The notes beneath the pieces are model-generated. The model ran no database searches, was not told the DNA's origin, and worked only from the letters and a program-made list of their open reading frames with translations. The position numbers were made by a program, and so were the translations under genes. A DNA stretch of 64,000 nucleotides from Polynucleobacter sp. AP-Jannik-300A-C4. Its GTDB lineage: Bacteria; Pseudomonadota; Gammaproteobacteria; Burkholderiales; Burkholderiaceae. Shown piece after piece: positions 28,483 through 36,198 of this stretch; position 1 is the stretch's first letter, and the number at the start of each line of letters is the position of its first letter. Location of the stretch: positions 992,001-1,056,000 of the forward strand of contig NZ_CP061316.1 in NCBI RefSeq assembly GCF_018688335.1, given 5' to 3'.

Positions 28483-29866
28483 TGCTGACCTCGCCATTTG
28501 AATCTAATTTCCAGGATTGAATTGCATTGTTGTGATAGATCGATCTTGTACCGCGCACATCACGCAATTTTTTAATGGTTGGCTGAATATAGCCTGTATC
28601 GTCCATCGCTCTCGACTGCAAAATGGCAGGTGAGCCATCCCACACCCAGTCAATATTAAAGCGGGTAATAGACTTATCTAGGATTGGTGTTTCTAGACGA
28701 GCAGTGCGCCAGTTATTTCCACCATCGAATGAAACATCAACACGCCGGATCTTGCCGCGACCAGACCAAGCCATACCGCTGACGTTGTAGAAACCTTTAT
28801 CCAGCAACTGCTGACCACCAGATGGTGTTGTGATGACCGATTTACATTCTTGAATCGATGCATATTGACGGTGCGATCCATCCGGCATCAATTCAATATA
28901 GTGAACTGCCTCATCCTTCGCATTCCATGGCATATCACCTACTTCAAGGCGACGCAACCATTTCACCCAACTTACTCCTTGAACACCAGGAACCACTAAA
29001 CGTAATGGAAAACCATTTTCAGGGCGTAACATCTCACCGTTCATCGCCCAAGCCACGATAGTGTCGTTTAAACAGCTTTCCAAGTTAATCGTGCGAGTCA
29101 TGCCAGAACCATCACCACCTTCAGCAAGCATGAACTTGCCTTTTTTGAGGTCAGCGCCACATTCTTCAAGCAATACTTTTAAAGGAACGCCAGTGAACTC
29201 ACAGCAAGAAAGCATGCCGTGCGTGTACTGAACAGTAGGTACGGCAACATTACCCCACTCAAGACCAGTATTAGCACCACACTCAATAAAGTGCGTACGA
29301 GATACCGAAGGCATTCTCATCAAATCATTCATTGTGAAAACGCGTGGGTTTTTCACTAAGCCATTCACCATCAGGCGATGAGTCTCAGGATTGAGGTTGT
29401 ACCAACCTTGATGGTGACGCTCAAAATGCAATCCGTTAGGAGTGATTGTTCCAAACAAACCTTGAAGCGGAGTAAAGGCAACTGAGGCTGCTGATACTCG
29501 AGTTAAGCCTGGAGACTCTCGACGAATCAAGTTTGACTCGTAAATAGATGGCATACCGTAAGGCATAGTTGCTACATTCTTACCAAGGGTAGTTTGCCAT
29601 TCCTGCTTCTCCAGAATCGCAGGATCGCCCTCACCAGCAGCCATTGCTAGCGGAGCTGTTAGCCCTGCCGCCGCGCCACCTAGAGCAGACATGAAACCCT
29701 TGCGCAAGAAGCCGCGACGGTTTTCATCCAAGCCATTGGCGTTGATGTCAGCAATCAGTTCCTGAGAAATAAAATGCTCAGGAGCCTTAACCAGACGAGC
29801 ACGGTTAGCCGGCTTTTCGATAGCGCTGATATCTTGCGCACTGATCTCTATTTGTTTTTTGGTCAT
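28466..29866 (-). CDS. soxC: Sulfane dehydrogenase molybdenum subunit SoxC
   Basis: SoxC is a sulfite-oxidase-family molybdoenzyme. The 466-residue protein has a long N-terminus before a Tat motif NRRGFLRKGF (49-58), the molybdopterin-ligating cysteine in FIECGANTGLEW (C196), WVKWLRR and a C-terminal dimerisation domain. The presence of SoxCD implies complete oxidation of thiosulfate to sulfate without sulfur globules. The divergent modBC genes could supply molybdate for it. It follows soxR by 37 bases. Confidence 0.95.
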   Translation of the reverse strand: MTKKQIEISAQDISAIEKPANRARLVKAPEHFISQELIADINANGLDENRRGFLRKGFMSALGGAAAGLTAPLAMAAGEGDPAILEKQEWQTTLGKNVATMPYGMPSIYESNLIRRESPGLTRVSAASVAFTPLQGLFGTITPNGLHFERHHQGWYNLNPETHRLMVNGLVKNPRVFTMNDLMRMPSVSRTHFIECGANTGLEWGNVAVPTVQYTHGMLSCCEFTGVPLKVLLEECGADLKKGKFMLAEGGDGSGMTRTINLESCLNDTIVAWAMNGEMLRPENGFPLRLVVPGVQGVSWVKWLRRLEVGDMPWNAKDEAVHYIELMPDGSHRQYASIQECKSVITTPSGGQQLLDKGFYNVSGMAWSGRGKIRRVDVSFDGGNNWRTARLETPILDKSITRFNIDWVWDGSPAILQSRAMDDTGYIQPTIKKLRDVRGTRSIYHNNAIQSWKLDSNGEVSNVQVG

Positions 29867-29903
29867 GTGTTCTCTACTTTGATGAATAGATTCTTAAAAA
29901 AAA

Positions 29904-30245
29904 TTAATGCAAACTCTCGGCAATTTTTGCGCAGACTGTCTGACACATTTCTACGGTTGCGTTATCAGCGATAGAGTAAAAAACGGTTGTACCTTCTTTA
30001 CGCCTAAGTACAATTCCTGCTTTATGTAGGGCTGCAAGATGACGAGAGACATTCGCCTGACTGGAGCCGCACAACTCAACAACCTCAGAAACAGACTTCT
30101 CCCCACTGCAAACCGCATACATGATGCGCAGGCGTGATGGCTCCGAAAGAACGCTGAAATATTCAGCAACATTAGCAAATACCTTTTCCATCACTTGTGG
30201 AGAAAGATCTTTGGTGGCTTTTTTAACTTTTACTTTGATATTCAC
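29904..30245 (-). CDS. soxR: ArsR-family transcription regulator SoxR
   Basis: The 113-residue winged-helix regulator has the HTH segment SVSEVVELCGSSQANVSRHLAALHKAGIV. Four cysteines are present: C46 in YAVCSGE, C59, C101 and C105 (EMCQTVC). C46 and C101/C105 match the helix-alpha2/alpha5 pair that forms the sulfane-sulfur switch in BigR and SqrR, so it probably represses the sox genes until persulfide or polysulfide links the cysteines. It is the first gene of the leftward sox series, and a candidate operator lies 12 bases upstream of its ATG. Confidence 0.88.
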   Translation of the reverse strand: MNIKVKVKKATKDLSPQVMEKVFANVAEYFSVLSEPSRLRIMYAVCSGEKSVSEVVELCGSSQANVSRHLAALHKAGIVLRRKEGTTVFYSIADNATVEMCQTVCAKIAESLH

Positions 30246-30256
30246 AGGGTGAGATT

Positions 30257-30276
30257 ATATATGCGTATACATGCAT
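30257..30276. promoter_or_regulatory. Putative SoxR operator between soxR and modB
   Basis: The reverse strand reads ATGCATGTATACGCATATAT. It matches the site at 36199-36218 at 18 of 20 positions and sits 12 bases before soxR and 70 bases before modB. An autoregulatory operator for SoxR is inferred; no binding data exist here. Confidence 0.6.
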
Positions 30277-30346
30277 ATTGGACACCGAAGCCGCAAACAC
30301 TCATATAGTGGGATACCCTAGCCTCAAAGGCAATACAATCAAAAAA

Positions 30347-30997
30347 ATGGATATTGATGCAATTCTGCTATCCCTAAAGCTTGCTTTTTGGACTATGGCC
30401 CTAATTCTGCCATTTGGGATCTGGGTTGCCCATAAGCTGCTTAAACTCAATAAAAGTCGACCATGGTTTGAAGCTGCCCTGGCACTCCCCCTAGTCCTCC
30501 CACCCACCGTTTTGGGCTATTACTTTCTCGTTTCTTTTGGCAATACTAGTATTTTTGGCTCCCCAATAGTATTTTCATTCATAGGCATTCTGATTGCCTC
30601 ATTAATTGTCAATATCCCCTTCGCCATTCAGCCTATCCAGAGAGCATTTGAGGCTATTAATCCTGAAATCAGAGAAGCCGCTCAGGTGAGCGGTTTGAGT
30701 GATTGGCAAATCTTTCGGTTGATCGAGTTGCCGCTATCTTGGCGAGGCATTACCGGTGCCGCCGCCCTCACCTTTGCCCACACCCTTGGTGAATTCGGCG
30801 TTGTCCTCATGGTCGGCGGCGCCATACCTGGGGAGACCAAAACAGCCTCCATTGCGATTTATGACAAGGTTCAGAGCTTTGATTCCGCTGGCGCTGGCGC
30901 TATCGCGCTTGTGCTCCTTGGCACATCTCTTGTTTGTATAGCGCTTTCATATGGGGTATTTGGGCAGAATCGTGGTCGCCGCGGGAGCTTGAGCTAA
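30347..30997 (+). CDS. modB: Molybdate ABC transporter permease ModB
   Basis: The 216-residue permease has about five hydrophobic helices and the ATP-binding-subunit contact loop EAAQVSGLSDWQIFRLIELPL, followed by ALTFAHTLGEFGVVLMVGG, typical of ModB. The frame extends upstream to a TTG at 30278, but the ATG at 30347 gives the usual N-terminus. It shares a TAATG overlap with modC. It is divergent from soxR and no modA gene is in the window. Confidence 0.9.
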   Translation: MDIDAILLSLKLAFWTMALILPFGIWVAHKLLKLNKSRPWFEAALALPLVLPPTVLGYYFLVSFGNTSIFGSPIVFSFIGILIASLIVNIPFAIQPIQRAFEAINPEIREAAQVSGLSDWQIFRLIELPLSWRGITGAAALTFAHTLGEFGVVLMVGGAIPGETKTASIAIYDKVQSFDSAGAGAIALVLLGTSLVCIALSYGVFGQNRGRRGSLS

Positions 30998-32106
30998 TGC
31001 TAAAAATCAAGATTAGCCAAACCTATCCGAATCCACTGCAAATCAATCTTGAATGTGCGCCAGGTGAGTTGCATGCTTTAGTTGGCCCCTCCGGGAGCGG
31101 CAAAACTTCAGTTCTCAGAACCATTGCCGGCCTAAACAAGCCTGCTACCGGAGTTATTCAGTGTGAAGGGATGATCTGGTTTGAAGGTAACGACCTGAAT
31201 CCTAAAGCGCTTCACCTAGCGCCCGCACAACGGTCATGTGGATTCTTATTTCAACAATATGCCCTCTTTCCGCATTTGAATGCCTTAGATAACGTATCGA
31301 TTCCATTGCAAAACTCTAATCTTGCCGCAAGTGAACGCAAGATTATCAGCATGGATTTATTGGATCGAATGGGTATTTCTAATTTAGCTGAACGAATGCC
31401 GCATCAGCTTTCTGGCGGCCAGCAACAACGGGTTGCACTTGCAAGGGCTCTAGCACGCCAGCCAAAGGTATTGCTGCTGGATGAACCCTTCTCAGCAATT
31501 GATGCCCCAACCCGCCAGGGTTTGTATAAAACTCTGGCAGATCTTAGAAAAGATCTGAATATCCCAATCCTATTGGTCACTCATGATTTACGTGAGGCAG
31601 ACTTACTTGCAGACCAGATTACTGTTATAGACAAAGGCATAAGCCTGCAAACTGCCGCGCCGCAGGTCTTATTTCAAAGACCAAGAAATTCTCGCGTTGC
31701 TGAATTAGTTGGCATTAGCAATATGTTTCATGGTGTGTTCGATGCGGGTAACTTAAGCTGGGATGGTTGCAATCAACTCTTTAGGGTTGCCGACAAAGGC
31801 AAAATTCCACCTAAAGTGCGCGTGGCTTGGGTTATCCCCCAGAGCGGCCTCAGCGTTCACGTCACCCCAACCATGACTAGCGTACCAACAGTAGTGGAGA
31901 AGATGAGCAGCCTTGGTCAGATCGCCGTAATTCAGTTGCGAATTGAAGGTAGTGAAAATGCCGTTGAATGGGAGGCATCTTCTGCAGAAGTGAGAAGGTT
32001 GTGTATGGAGGTCGGCAGCCAAATGCATCTTGAGCTGGATGGAAATCAAATTCATATCATGCCATTGCGACCCATCAATGATCCGCGACGCTTTGTTGAT
32101 CACTAG
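30997..32106 (+). CDS. modC: Molybdate ABC transporter ATPase ModC
   Basis: The protein (369 residues from 30997) has GPSGSGKTS Walker A, Q-loop QQYALFPHL, signature LSGGQQQR, Walker B LLLDEPFSAID and the switch histidine in LVTHDLREA, plus a C-terminal TOBE/MOP-like domain expected in ModC for molybdate sensing. The ATG at 30997 overlaps the modB stop. Sulfate/thiosulfate ATPases (CysA) are the alternative, but the ModB partner favours molybdate. Its neighbour SoxC needs Mo. Confidence 0.85.
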   Translation: MLKIKISQTYPNPLQINLECAPGELHALVGPSGSGKTSVLRTIAGLNKPATGVIQCEGMIWFEGNDLNPKALHLAPAQRSCGFLFQQYALFPHLNALDNVSIPLQNSNLAASERKIISMDLLDRMGISNLAERMPHQLSGGQQQRVALARALARQPKVLLLDEPFSAIDAPTRQGLYKTLADLRKDLNIPILLVTHDLREADLLADQITVIDKGISLQTAAPQVLFQRPRNSRVAELVGISNMFHGVFDAGNLSWDGCNQLFRVADKGKIPPKVRVAWVIPQSGLSVHVTPTMTSVPTVVEKMSSLGQIAVIQLRIEGSENAVEWEASSAEVRRLCMEVGSQMHLELDGNQIHIMPLRPINDPRRFVDH

Positions 32107-32120
32107 ATCCCCGCTTTATT

Positions 32121-32159
32121 AAAGACAAAAACGCTTGTTAGACGTTGGCCTAACAAGCG
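32121..32159 (-). terminator. Rho-independent terminator after the DUF2892 gene
   Basis: A perfect 10-bp stem (CGCTTGTTAG / CTAACAAGCG) with an 8-base loop is followed on the minus strand by TTTTTGTCTTT. It lies in the convergent gap between modC and the DUF2892 gene and could also slow modC transcripts. Confidence 0.85.
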
Positions 32160-32176
32160 ATCTAGTTAAAGCAGTA

Positions 32177-32392
32177 TTACTTACCGGAACTGCTATCGCT
32201 ACATGAATCTTTAGCACCAGTATTAATACCCAATAATGGATAGGCCGGGCAAAATTTAAACACTCCAGTGGCTAGTGGAATAACACCAATCCAAGCCCAG
32301 GCTCCAGTTGTTCCTGTGACAGCCAAGCCAATCAATACTAGGCCAGCAACAATACGTAAGATACGGTCGATACCACCAACATTGCATTTCAT
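32177..32392 (-). CDS. DUF2892 small membrane protein (YgaP-like)
   Basis: The 71-residue protein matches the DUF2892 membrane domain, with MKCNVGGIDRILRIVAG, two hydrophobic segments and KFCPAYPLLGINT; in YgaP this domain is fused to a rhodanese. Cysteines are C3, C48 and C64. As the last gene after the sulfurtransferase it may anchor sulfur-transfer proteins to the membrane, an inference from the YgaP fusion. Confidence 0.85.
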   Translation of the reverse strand: MKCNVGGIDRILRIVAGLVLIGLAVTGTTGAWAWIGVIPLATGVFKFCPAYPLLGINTGAKDSCSDSSSGK

Positions 32393-32440
32393 ATTAAATC
32401 CTTGTTTAAATTTATTACTGAAGAAAAACTGAACTACTAT

Positions 32441-33418
32441 TTAATTAAGCGGAACACCAACCAGTGGACGACCTTCTAGAGTCCAGAGATACAAAGAGCC
32501 GTCATAAAGCTTGGTTGATTTATTGCCAACTAATTCAGACATAACAAACCAACCACCAGCCGCCAAGTGACCACTATTGCAATAGCTAATTGCCGGTGTC
32601 TTCGGGTTGATACCGTTTGAAGTGAATAATGCGTTGTAAGTATTCTTATCCCAGAAATACAGAGCCCCTTTTGCAGGCTTTGCTAATAACTCAGGAGCCA
32701 ATTCCTTTGCACCCGCAATGTGACCGTAAGCACCTACATAGTCACGCTTATTTAAACCAAAAAACTGAACAGGTTGACGTGCGTCGATCAAAGTAGATTT
32801 ACCAGTTCTAGAAGCTAATGCTACCTGCTCTGAGTTAGCAATCAACTCTTTGCGCTCAGCTTTGCCAACCCATGTTCCATTAGTTTTAATCGATGGGGCA
32901 ACAGAAAAATCGCGTCCTTCAGAAAGCCAGCCCGCCATGCCACCATCTAATACGGCGATATTGTCCTCACCGTAAACCTTAAATTGCCAATACGCACGCA
33001 AAGCTTCATCAATATCGGAAATATCTTGGGCAATTGGAACTAAAACAATTGGCTTGTCAGAATTGATGCCCACTGACTGAATAATTTTTTCAAAGTCAGC
33101 CTTTTCAGGAATCAGATACTTGATCTTTTTCCCGTCAATCATGCGATCAACCCTGACCTTTTTAAAGTCAAGCAATGTGGAATCCGGAATATGGCCACCT
33201 ACCTCAACTAAAAACTTCTTCCCTGTTTTTTTATCAATTTCGAATTCAGGGGCACGGGTATAGCTGGCTACATCGCCACGAACCTCTAAGATCTGAACCT
33301 CTGATTGATTAGCAGCAAGCCACTCTGCGCTGACTAATGGACCCGGCAAACTTACCGCGTTCACTAATCCAATAAAACTTGTAATAGCAACAGCTAGTCC
33401 TATTCGAATTTTTTTCAT
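32441..33418 (-). CDS. Secreted two-domain sulfurtransferase (rhodanese)
   Basis: The 325-residue protein has a signal peptide (residues 1-22) and two rhodanese domains. The first (about 28-172) lacks the usual cysteine loop, reading VLVPIAQDISD; the second (about 190-322) has the active-site loop YCNSGHLA with C280. Such proteins move sulfane sulfur between thiosulfate or thiols and acceptors. It lies 13 bases after the DUF6969-like gene in the second sulfur unit. The substrate is not known. Confidence 0.86.
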   Translation of the reverse strand: MKKIRIGLAVAITSFIGLVNAVSLPGPLVSAEWLAANQSEVQILEVRGDVASYTRAPEFEIDKKTGKKFLVEVGGHIPDSTLLDFKKVRVDRMIDGKKIKYLIPEKADFEKIIQSVGINSDKPIVLVPIAQDISDIDEALRAYWQFKVYGEDNIAVLDGGMAGWLSEGRDFSVAPSIKTNGTWVGKAERKELIANSEQVALASRTGKSTLIDARQPVQFFGLNKRDYVGAYGHIAGAKELAPELLAKPAKGALYFWDKNTYNALFTSNGINPKTPAISYCNSGHLAAGGWFVMSELVGNKSTKLYDGSLYLWTLEGRPLVGVPLN

Positions 33419-33431
33419 TTGAACTCCTTGA

Positions 33432-34055
33432 TTAATTTACAGGTAATAAATATTGTGAAAGTCGATCTAATAAATCAATCTTGCTTTCAGTTAATACGTG
33501 GTACTTCCTTGAATTGAGAGCGGACATCAGGTCACCACAGTCAATTTCTAGCTGAGTAATTTTGCGATCCCGTTCAACTATTAATACTTTCATGTCGGTA
33601 AAAAATAGTTTAGTAAGCGCACTAACCCAGCGGGATACTGGACCCAAGCGACCCTTAGTTGCCATATCAAAGTTGCGCAATTCATCAATCACCAGATCCG
33701 CAGAGATTAACTTCTCCCCCGTAACCCACTGATTTGTAGTAAATAAACGAACTGGCAAGCCTTGCTGATTTAATGCGATACCAATGAGGTGATGGAATTC
33801 CGCTTCATTGCGCTTGAATAAATGGAAGTGACCATGCTCACCATCTTGCATCTCATCGGCTGTATGTGCATGGTAGTAAAACTCATAGCCACTCTCGGGA
33901 TCTGAGAGATCATTTTTGGGATAGTGACTCCACTCAATAAACTCTCGTGCGCCACACAGTGCTGCTTCGCTTAGGGTCAAGCCCTTTTTTGCGTAGCGCG
34001 TTTGGATGCTAGCAATTTCTTGAGCAGCTAAACAGAGAGTAGATTGAATTAGCAC
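33432..34055 (-). CDS. Conserved His-rich protein, DUF6969-like, unknown function
   Basis: The 207-residue protein has no clear signal peptide. A His-rich core at residues 44-89 holds SHYP, YYHAH (H62, H64), EHGHFHLF (H74, H76, H78) and FHH (H88, H89), which looks like a metal site. The pattern resembles DUF6969 proteins; that label is from memory and unverified. It lies nine bases after the NPCGP-repeat gene and 13 before the sulfurtransferase gene, so the three are almost surely co-transcribed. No function is known; metal binding is inferred from the histidines. Confidence 0.75.
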   Translation of the reverse strand: MLIQSTLCLAAQEIASIQTRYAKKGLTLSEAALCGAREFIEWSHYPKNDLSDPESGYEFYYHAHTADEMQDGEHGHFHLFKRNEAEFHHLIGIALNQQGLPVRLFTTNQWVTGEKLISADLVIDELRNFDMATKGRLGPVSRWVSALTKLFFTDMKVLIVERDRKITQLEIDCGDLMSALNSRKYHVLTESKIDLLDRLSQYLLPVN

Positions 34056-34064
34056 GATTTAAGA

Positions 34065-34298
34065 TTAATCAGCAGATTTACGTTTTTTTGGACCACAAGG
34101 ATTTGATGGGCCACAAGGGTTGGCTGCTTTTTTCTTAGCCGGGCCACACGGATTCCCTGACTCCTTTTTAGGTCCACATGGGTTCTTTTGTTCGGCACCA
34201 GCTGGAGTTGCTGGAGCATCTGCTGCATTAGCCATAGGGGCCGCTGCCAATCCAGCTAAAGCTAAAGCAAGCGCAGCTACTGTTGATTTTTTAGACAT
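34065..34298 (-). CDS. Small secreted NPCGP-repeat protein
   Basis: The 77-residue protein has a clear signal peptide (cleavage after ANA, residue 25). The mature part of about 52 residues is Pro/Ala/Lys-rich with four NPCGP repeats (39-43, 49-53, 60-64, 66-70), giving single cysteines C41, C51, C62 and C68 and no other. It looks like a flexible multi-thiol or metal-buffering peptide, or a precursor for modification. It sits between the yeeE pair (20 bases) and the His-rich gene (9 bases). I know of no firm function; a periplasmic sulfur or metal carrier is a hypothesis. Confidence 0.8.
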   Translation of the reverse strand: MSKKSTVAALALALAGLAAAPMANAADAPATPAGAEQKNPCGPKKESGNPCGPAKKKAANPCGPSNPCGPKKRKSAD

Positions 34299-34318
34299 TG
34301 TTTTTTCCTTTTGAAGTA

Positions 34319-34888
34319 TTAGATTTCTTGAGAACTAACAGGGCCTGTGGATTTCTTCTCCATCCATGCGCCCAAAATAAATACACCAATTGCAGCAAGC
34401 ACCATGATGAGGTCTATGGCAATGCTTGAAACGTTAAATAGTTCTGGCAATGAATCTGCATTTGCAAGTTCACCTAAAGTCGTAAGAGATTCAATGCTTG
34501 GATAGATGCCTGCAAATAGGATGGTTCCCAGCAACAAACCAATTAAAAAGATTCCTGCATCAATCCGACCTGACATCAGACCAACTACTGATGTTCCAGG
34601 GCAATAGCCGCCGATAGCAAAACCGGCACCGACAAATGCACCGCCTAAAGCTGCCGCACCTAAGAATGATGGTGGAACAAAAAGGCTTCCGCTCTCTACA
34701 AATCCAGTCCTTTCTAGAATGAAGAGTCCGACTGCAGCAAACACGATTGCAGTAAACATCACTTTAAATACGGACCAATCTGTTAAGCGAAATTGACCCG
34801 TTAATTTATTGGGATTACCAAAACCAGCCCGCTCAAGCACAAAGCCGAAGGCACCACCAATCAATAAACCCGAAAGAATTGTTCCCAT
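34319..34888 (-). CDS. YeeE/YedE family half-transporter
   Basis: The 189-residue membrane protein has about five hydrophobic segments and GYCPGTSVVGLMSGR with the conserved cysteine C96. It starts one base after the end of the other half-transporter gene and completes the pair. The unit likely imports or exports thiosulfate or sulfane sulfur. Confidence 0.85.
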   Translation of the reverse strand: MGTILSGLLIGGAFGFVLERAGFGNPNKLTGQFRLTDWSVFKVMFTAIVFAAVGLFILERTGFVESGSLFVPPSFLGAAALGGAFVGAGFAIGGYCPGTSVVGLMSGRIDAGIFLIGLLLGTILFAGIYPSIESLTTLGELANADSLPELFNVSSIAIDLIMVLAAIGVFILGAWMEKKSTGPVSSQEI

Positions 34889-34889
34889 C

Positions 34890-35414
34890 TTATTTCTCCT
34901 CTTTCATTAGGCGGCTGGCAAGCAATCCAACCGCGAAGAATGTACCTAAAAATGTAAATCCAGCCAAACTCAGAACAGCCGCGCCAGATAAACCGAGACC
35001 ACTGGTACAACCCGCAGCAATGCGAGCACCAAAGCCAGCTAAGATTCCACCAAATAATGCGGTTAAGGGTCGCTTGGAGCCCCCTAAGAATTTTTGGCCA
35101 TCCAGCTTAATTGCAATTCTTCCAGCAAAAAATGCTGAAATGAGAGCGCCTAGAGCAACACCAATCACCTGCCATGTGATCCATGCATCCAAGGGCTTGC
35201 CCTCTTCAACCATTCCACCAAGATATTCATTGGCATTAGTAGCCGCTGGTAGTAGGTACATTCCAAACCATGCTGTTAGGCGGGTTGTAAATCCTGTAGC
35301 ACCCAAGCCATGACCGGTAAAAGCAAATGTAGATAACAGAACAATCCCGAGCAGGATGCCCGCAAGCAAAGGATTCCAATACGGAGCTGGTTGACCCTGT
35401 TTTTCGTTTTTCAT
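34890..35414 (-). CDS. YeeE/YedE family half-transporter
   Basis: The roughly 174-residue membrane protein has about four hydrophobic segments and AAGCTSGLGLSGAAVLS, the first-half sulfur-transporter signature. The frame reaches a TTG at 35429, but the ATG at 35414 is the better start. An AT-rich imperfect palindrome lies 20 bases upstream and a strong terminator separates it from the rhodanese gene, so this gene starts its own transcript. Confidence 0.85.
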   Translation of the reverse strand: MKNEKQGQPAPYWNPLLAGILLGIVLLSTFAFTGHGLGATGFTTRLTAWFGMYLLPAATNANEYLGGMVEEGKPLDAWITWQVIGVALGALISAFFAGRIAIKLDGQKFLGGSKRPLTALFGGILAGFGARIAAGCTSGLGLSGAAVLSLAGFTFLGTFFAVGLLASRLMKEEK

Positions 35415-35433
35415 TTCTGATCGCCTCAATTAC

Positions 35434-35468
35434 GGTATTAATAATATATTTATTTATATAATATTACC
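35434..35468. promoter_or_regulatory. AT-rich imperfect palindrome upstream of the second yeeE operon
   Basis: The ends GGTA and TACC pair, and 8 of the outer 10 positions are complementary around a very AT-rich centre. It ends 20 bases before the ATG, where a promoter or operator is expected. It does not resemble the soxR-type motif. Confidence 0.4.
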
Positions 35469-35519
35469 AAGAATAATCATAGTCAAGAAGATTCAAGCAA
35501 AATATTTGACATAGATCAT

Positions 35520-35544
35520 AAAAAAAAAGGGGGCAAAAGCCCCC
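35520..35544 (-). terminator. Rho-independent terminator after the secreted rhodanese gene
   Basis: On the minus strand GGGGGC / GCCCCC form a perfect 6-bp GC stem with a TTTT loop, followed by nine T residues. It lies 27 bases after the rhodanese stop. Confidence 0.92.
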
Positions 35545-35571
35545 AGGAAAGGAAGGAACAAAAAGAAAATC

Positions 35572-36156
35572 TTAGAATTCATCCTTGACCGTAGTTAAAC
35601 CTAAAGCATCCCAGTCCAGCATGCCGCCCCGGTAGTAATAAATTTTGGTAGCAGGAAAACCATCACGAGTCATTGCGGCCATAGCCATAGGGCTTTGCGG
35701 GCAAACTGGGCCATTGCAAAAAGCATAGACCTTTTTAGCCTTTGAGCAATCCCATTTGGTAGAGCCAGCGGCAGGCTTCTTGCAGCCCAATTCATCCATA
35801 CGCATTGCTACTTCGGTATACGGTATACCAACGGAGCCAGGAATTGTCCCCTTTACGCGATCGTCAACTACACGCATATCAACAACAATCGAATCTTTGT
35901 CATTCAAGGCATTCAAGACATCAATCTCATCAACTGGTACAACACCTTTAATCGGAATTAATGGCTGTAACCAGCCTTTATTCTTAGCGCATGAGGTCAT
36001 TACACGGGTAATTTCAACTGGCCCCTTGGGTGTATTAACAACAAACTTGGTGGATTTATCAATAATTTGAAGTAATTCTGGATTGGTAGATGGTGCGGAC
36101 TGCGCAAAAACAAGGCCTGAAACAAATGTCAGGCAGCAAACTAGTACTTTCTTCAT
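35572..36156 (-). CDS. Secreted rhodanese-like protein
   Basis: The 194-residue protein has a signal peptide (cleavage after VFA, residue 18) and one rhodanese-like domain with VVDMRV, IPGSVGIPY and the loop FCNGPVCPQSP (C147, C152); the second cysteine next to the active loop is unusual. Further cysteines are C56, C125 and C137. It is transcribed alone, between a soxR-like motif upstream and a strong terminator downstream. Periplasmic sulfane-sulfur transfer is inferred. Confidence 0.85.
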   Translation of the reverse strand: MKKVLVCCLTFVSGLVFAQSAPSTNPELLQIIDKSTKFVVNTPKGPVEITRVMTSCAKNKGWLQPLIPIKGVVPVDEIDVLNALNDKDSIVVDMRVVDDRVKGTIPGSVGIPYTEVAMRMDELGCKKPAAGSTKWDCSKAKKVYAFCNGPVCPQSPMAMAAMTRDGFPATKIYYYRGGMLDWDALGLTTVKDEF

Positions 36157-36198
36157 AAAGCCTCTTCTTAGTAAATTGATGCAAAAATAGCGTTCTTA

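Noticed and set aside
31753..32103. 116-codon frame on the minus strand opposite modC
   Set aside because: It overlaps the conserved C-terminal TOBE-like part of modC and has no domain of its own.
34065..34298. NPCGP repeats as a DNA repeat or CRISPR-like array
   Set aside because: The repeat is at protein level, unevenly spaced (10, 11 and 6 residues), inside one coding gene with a signal peptide.
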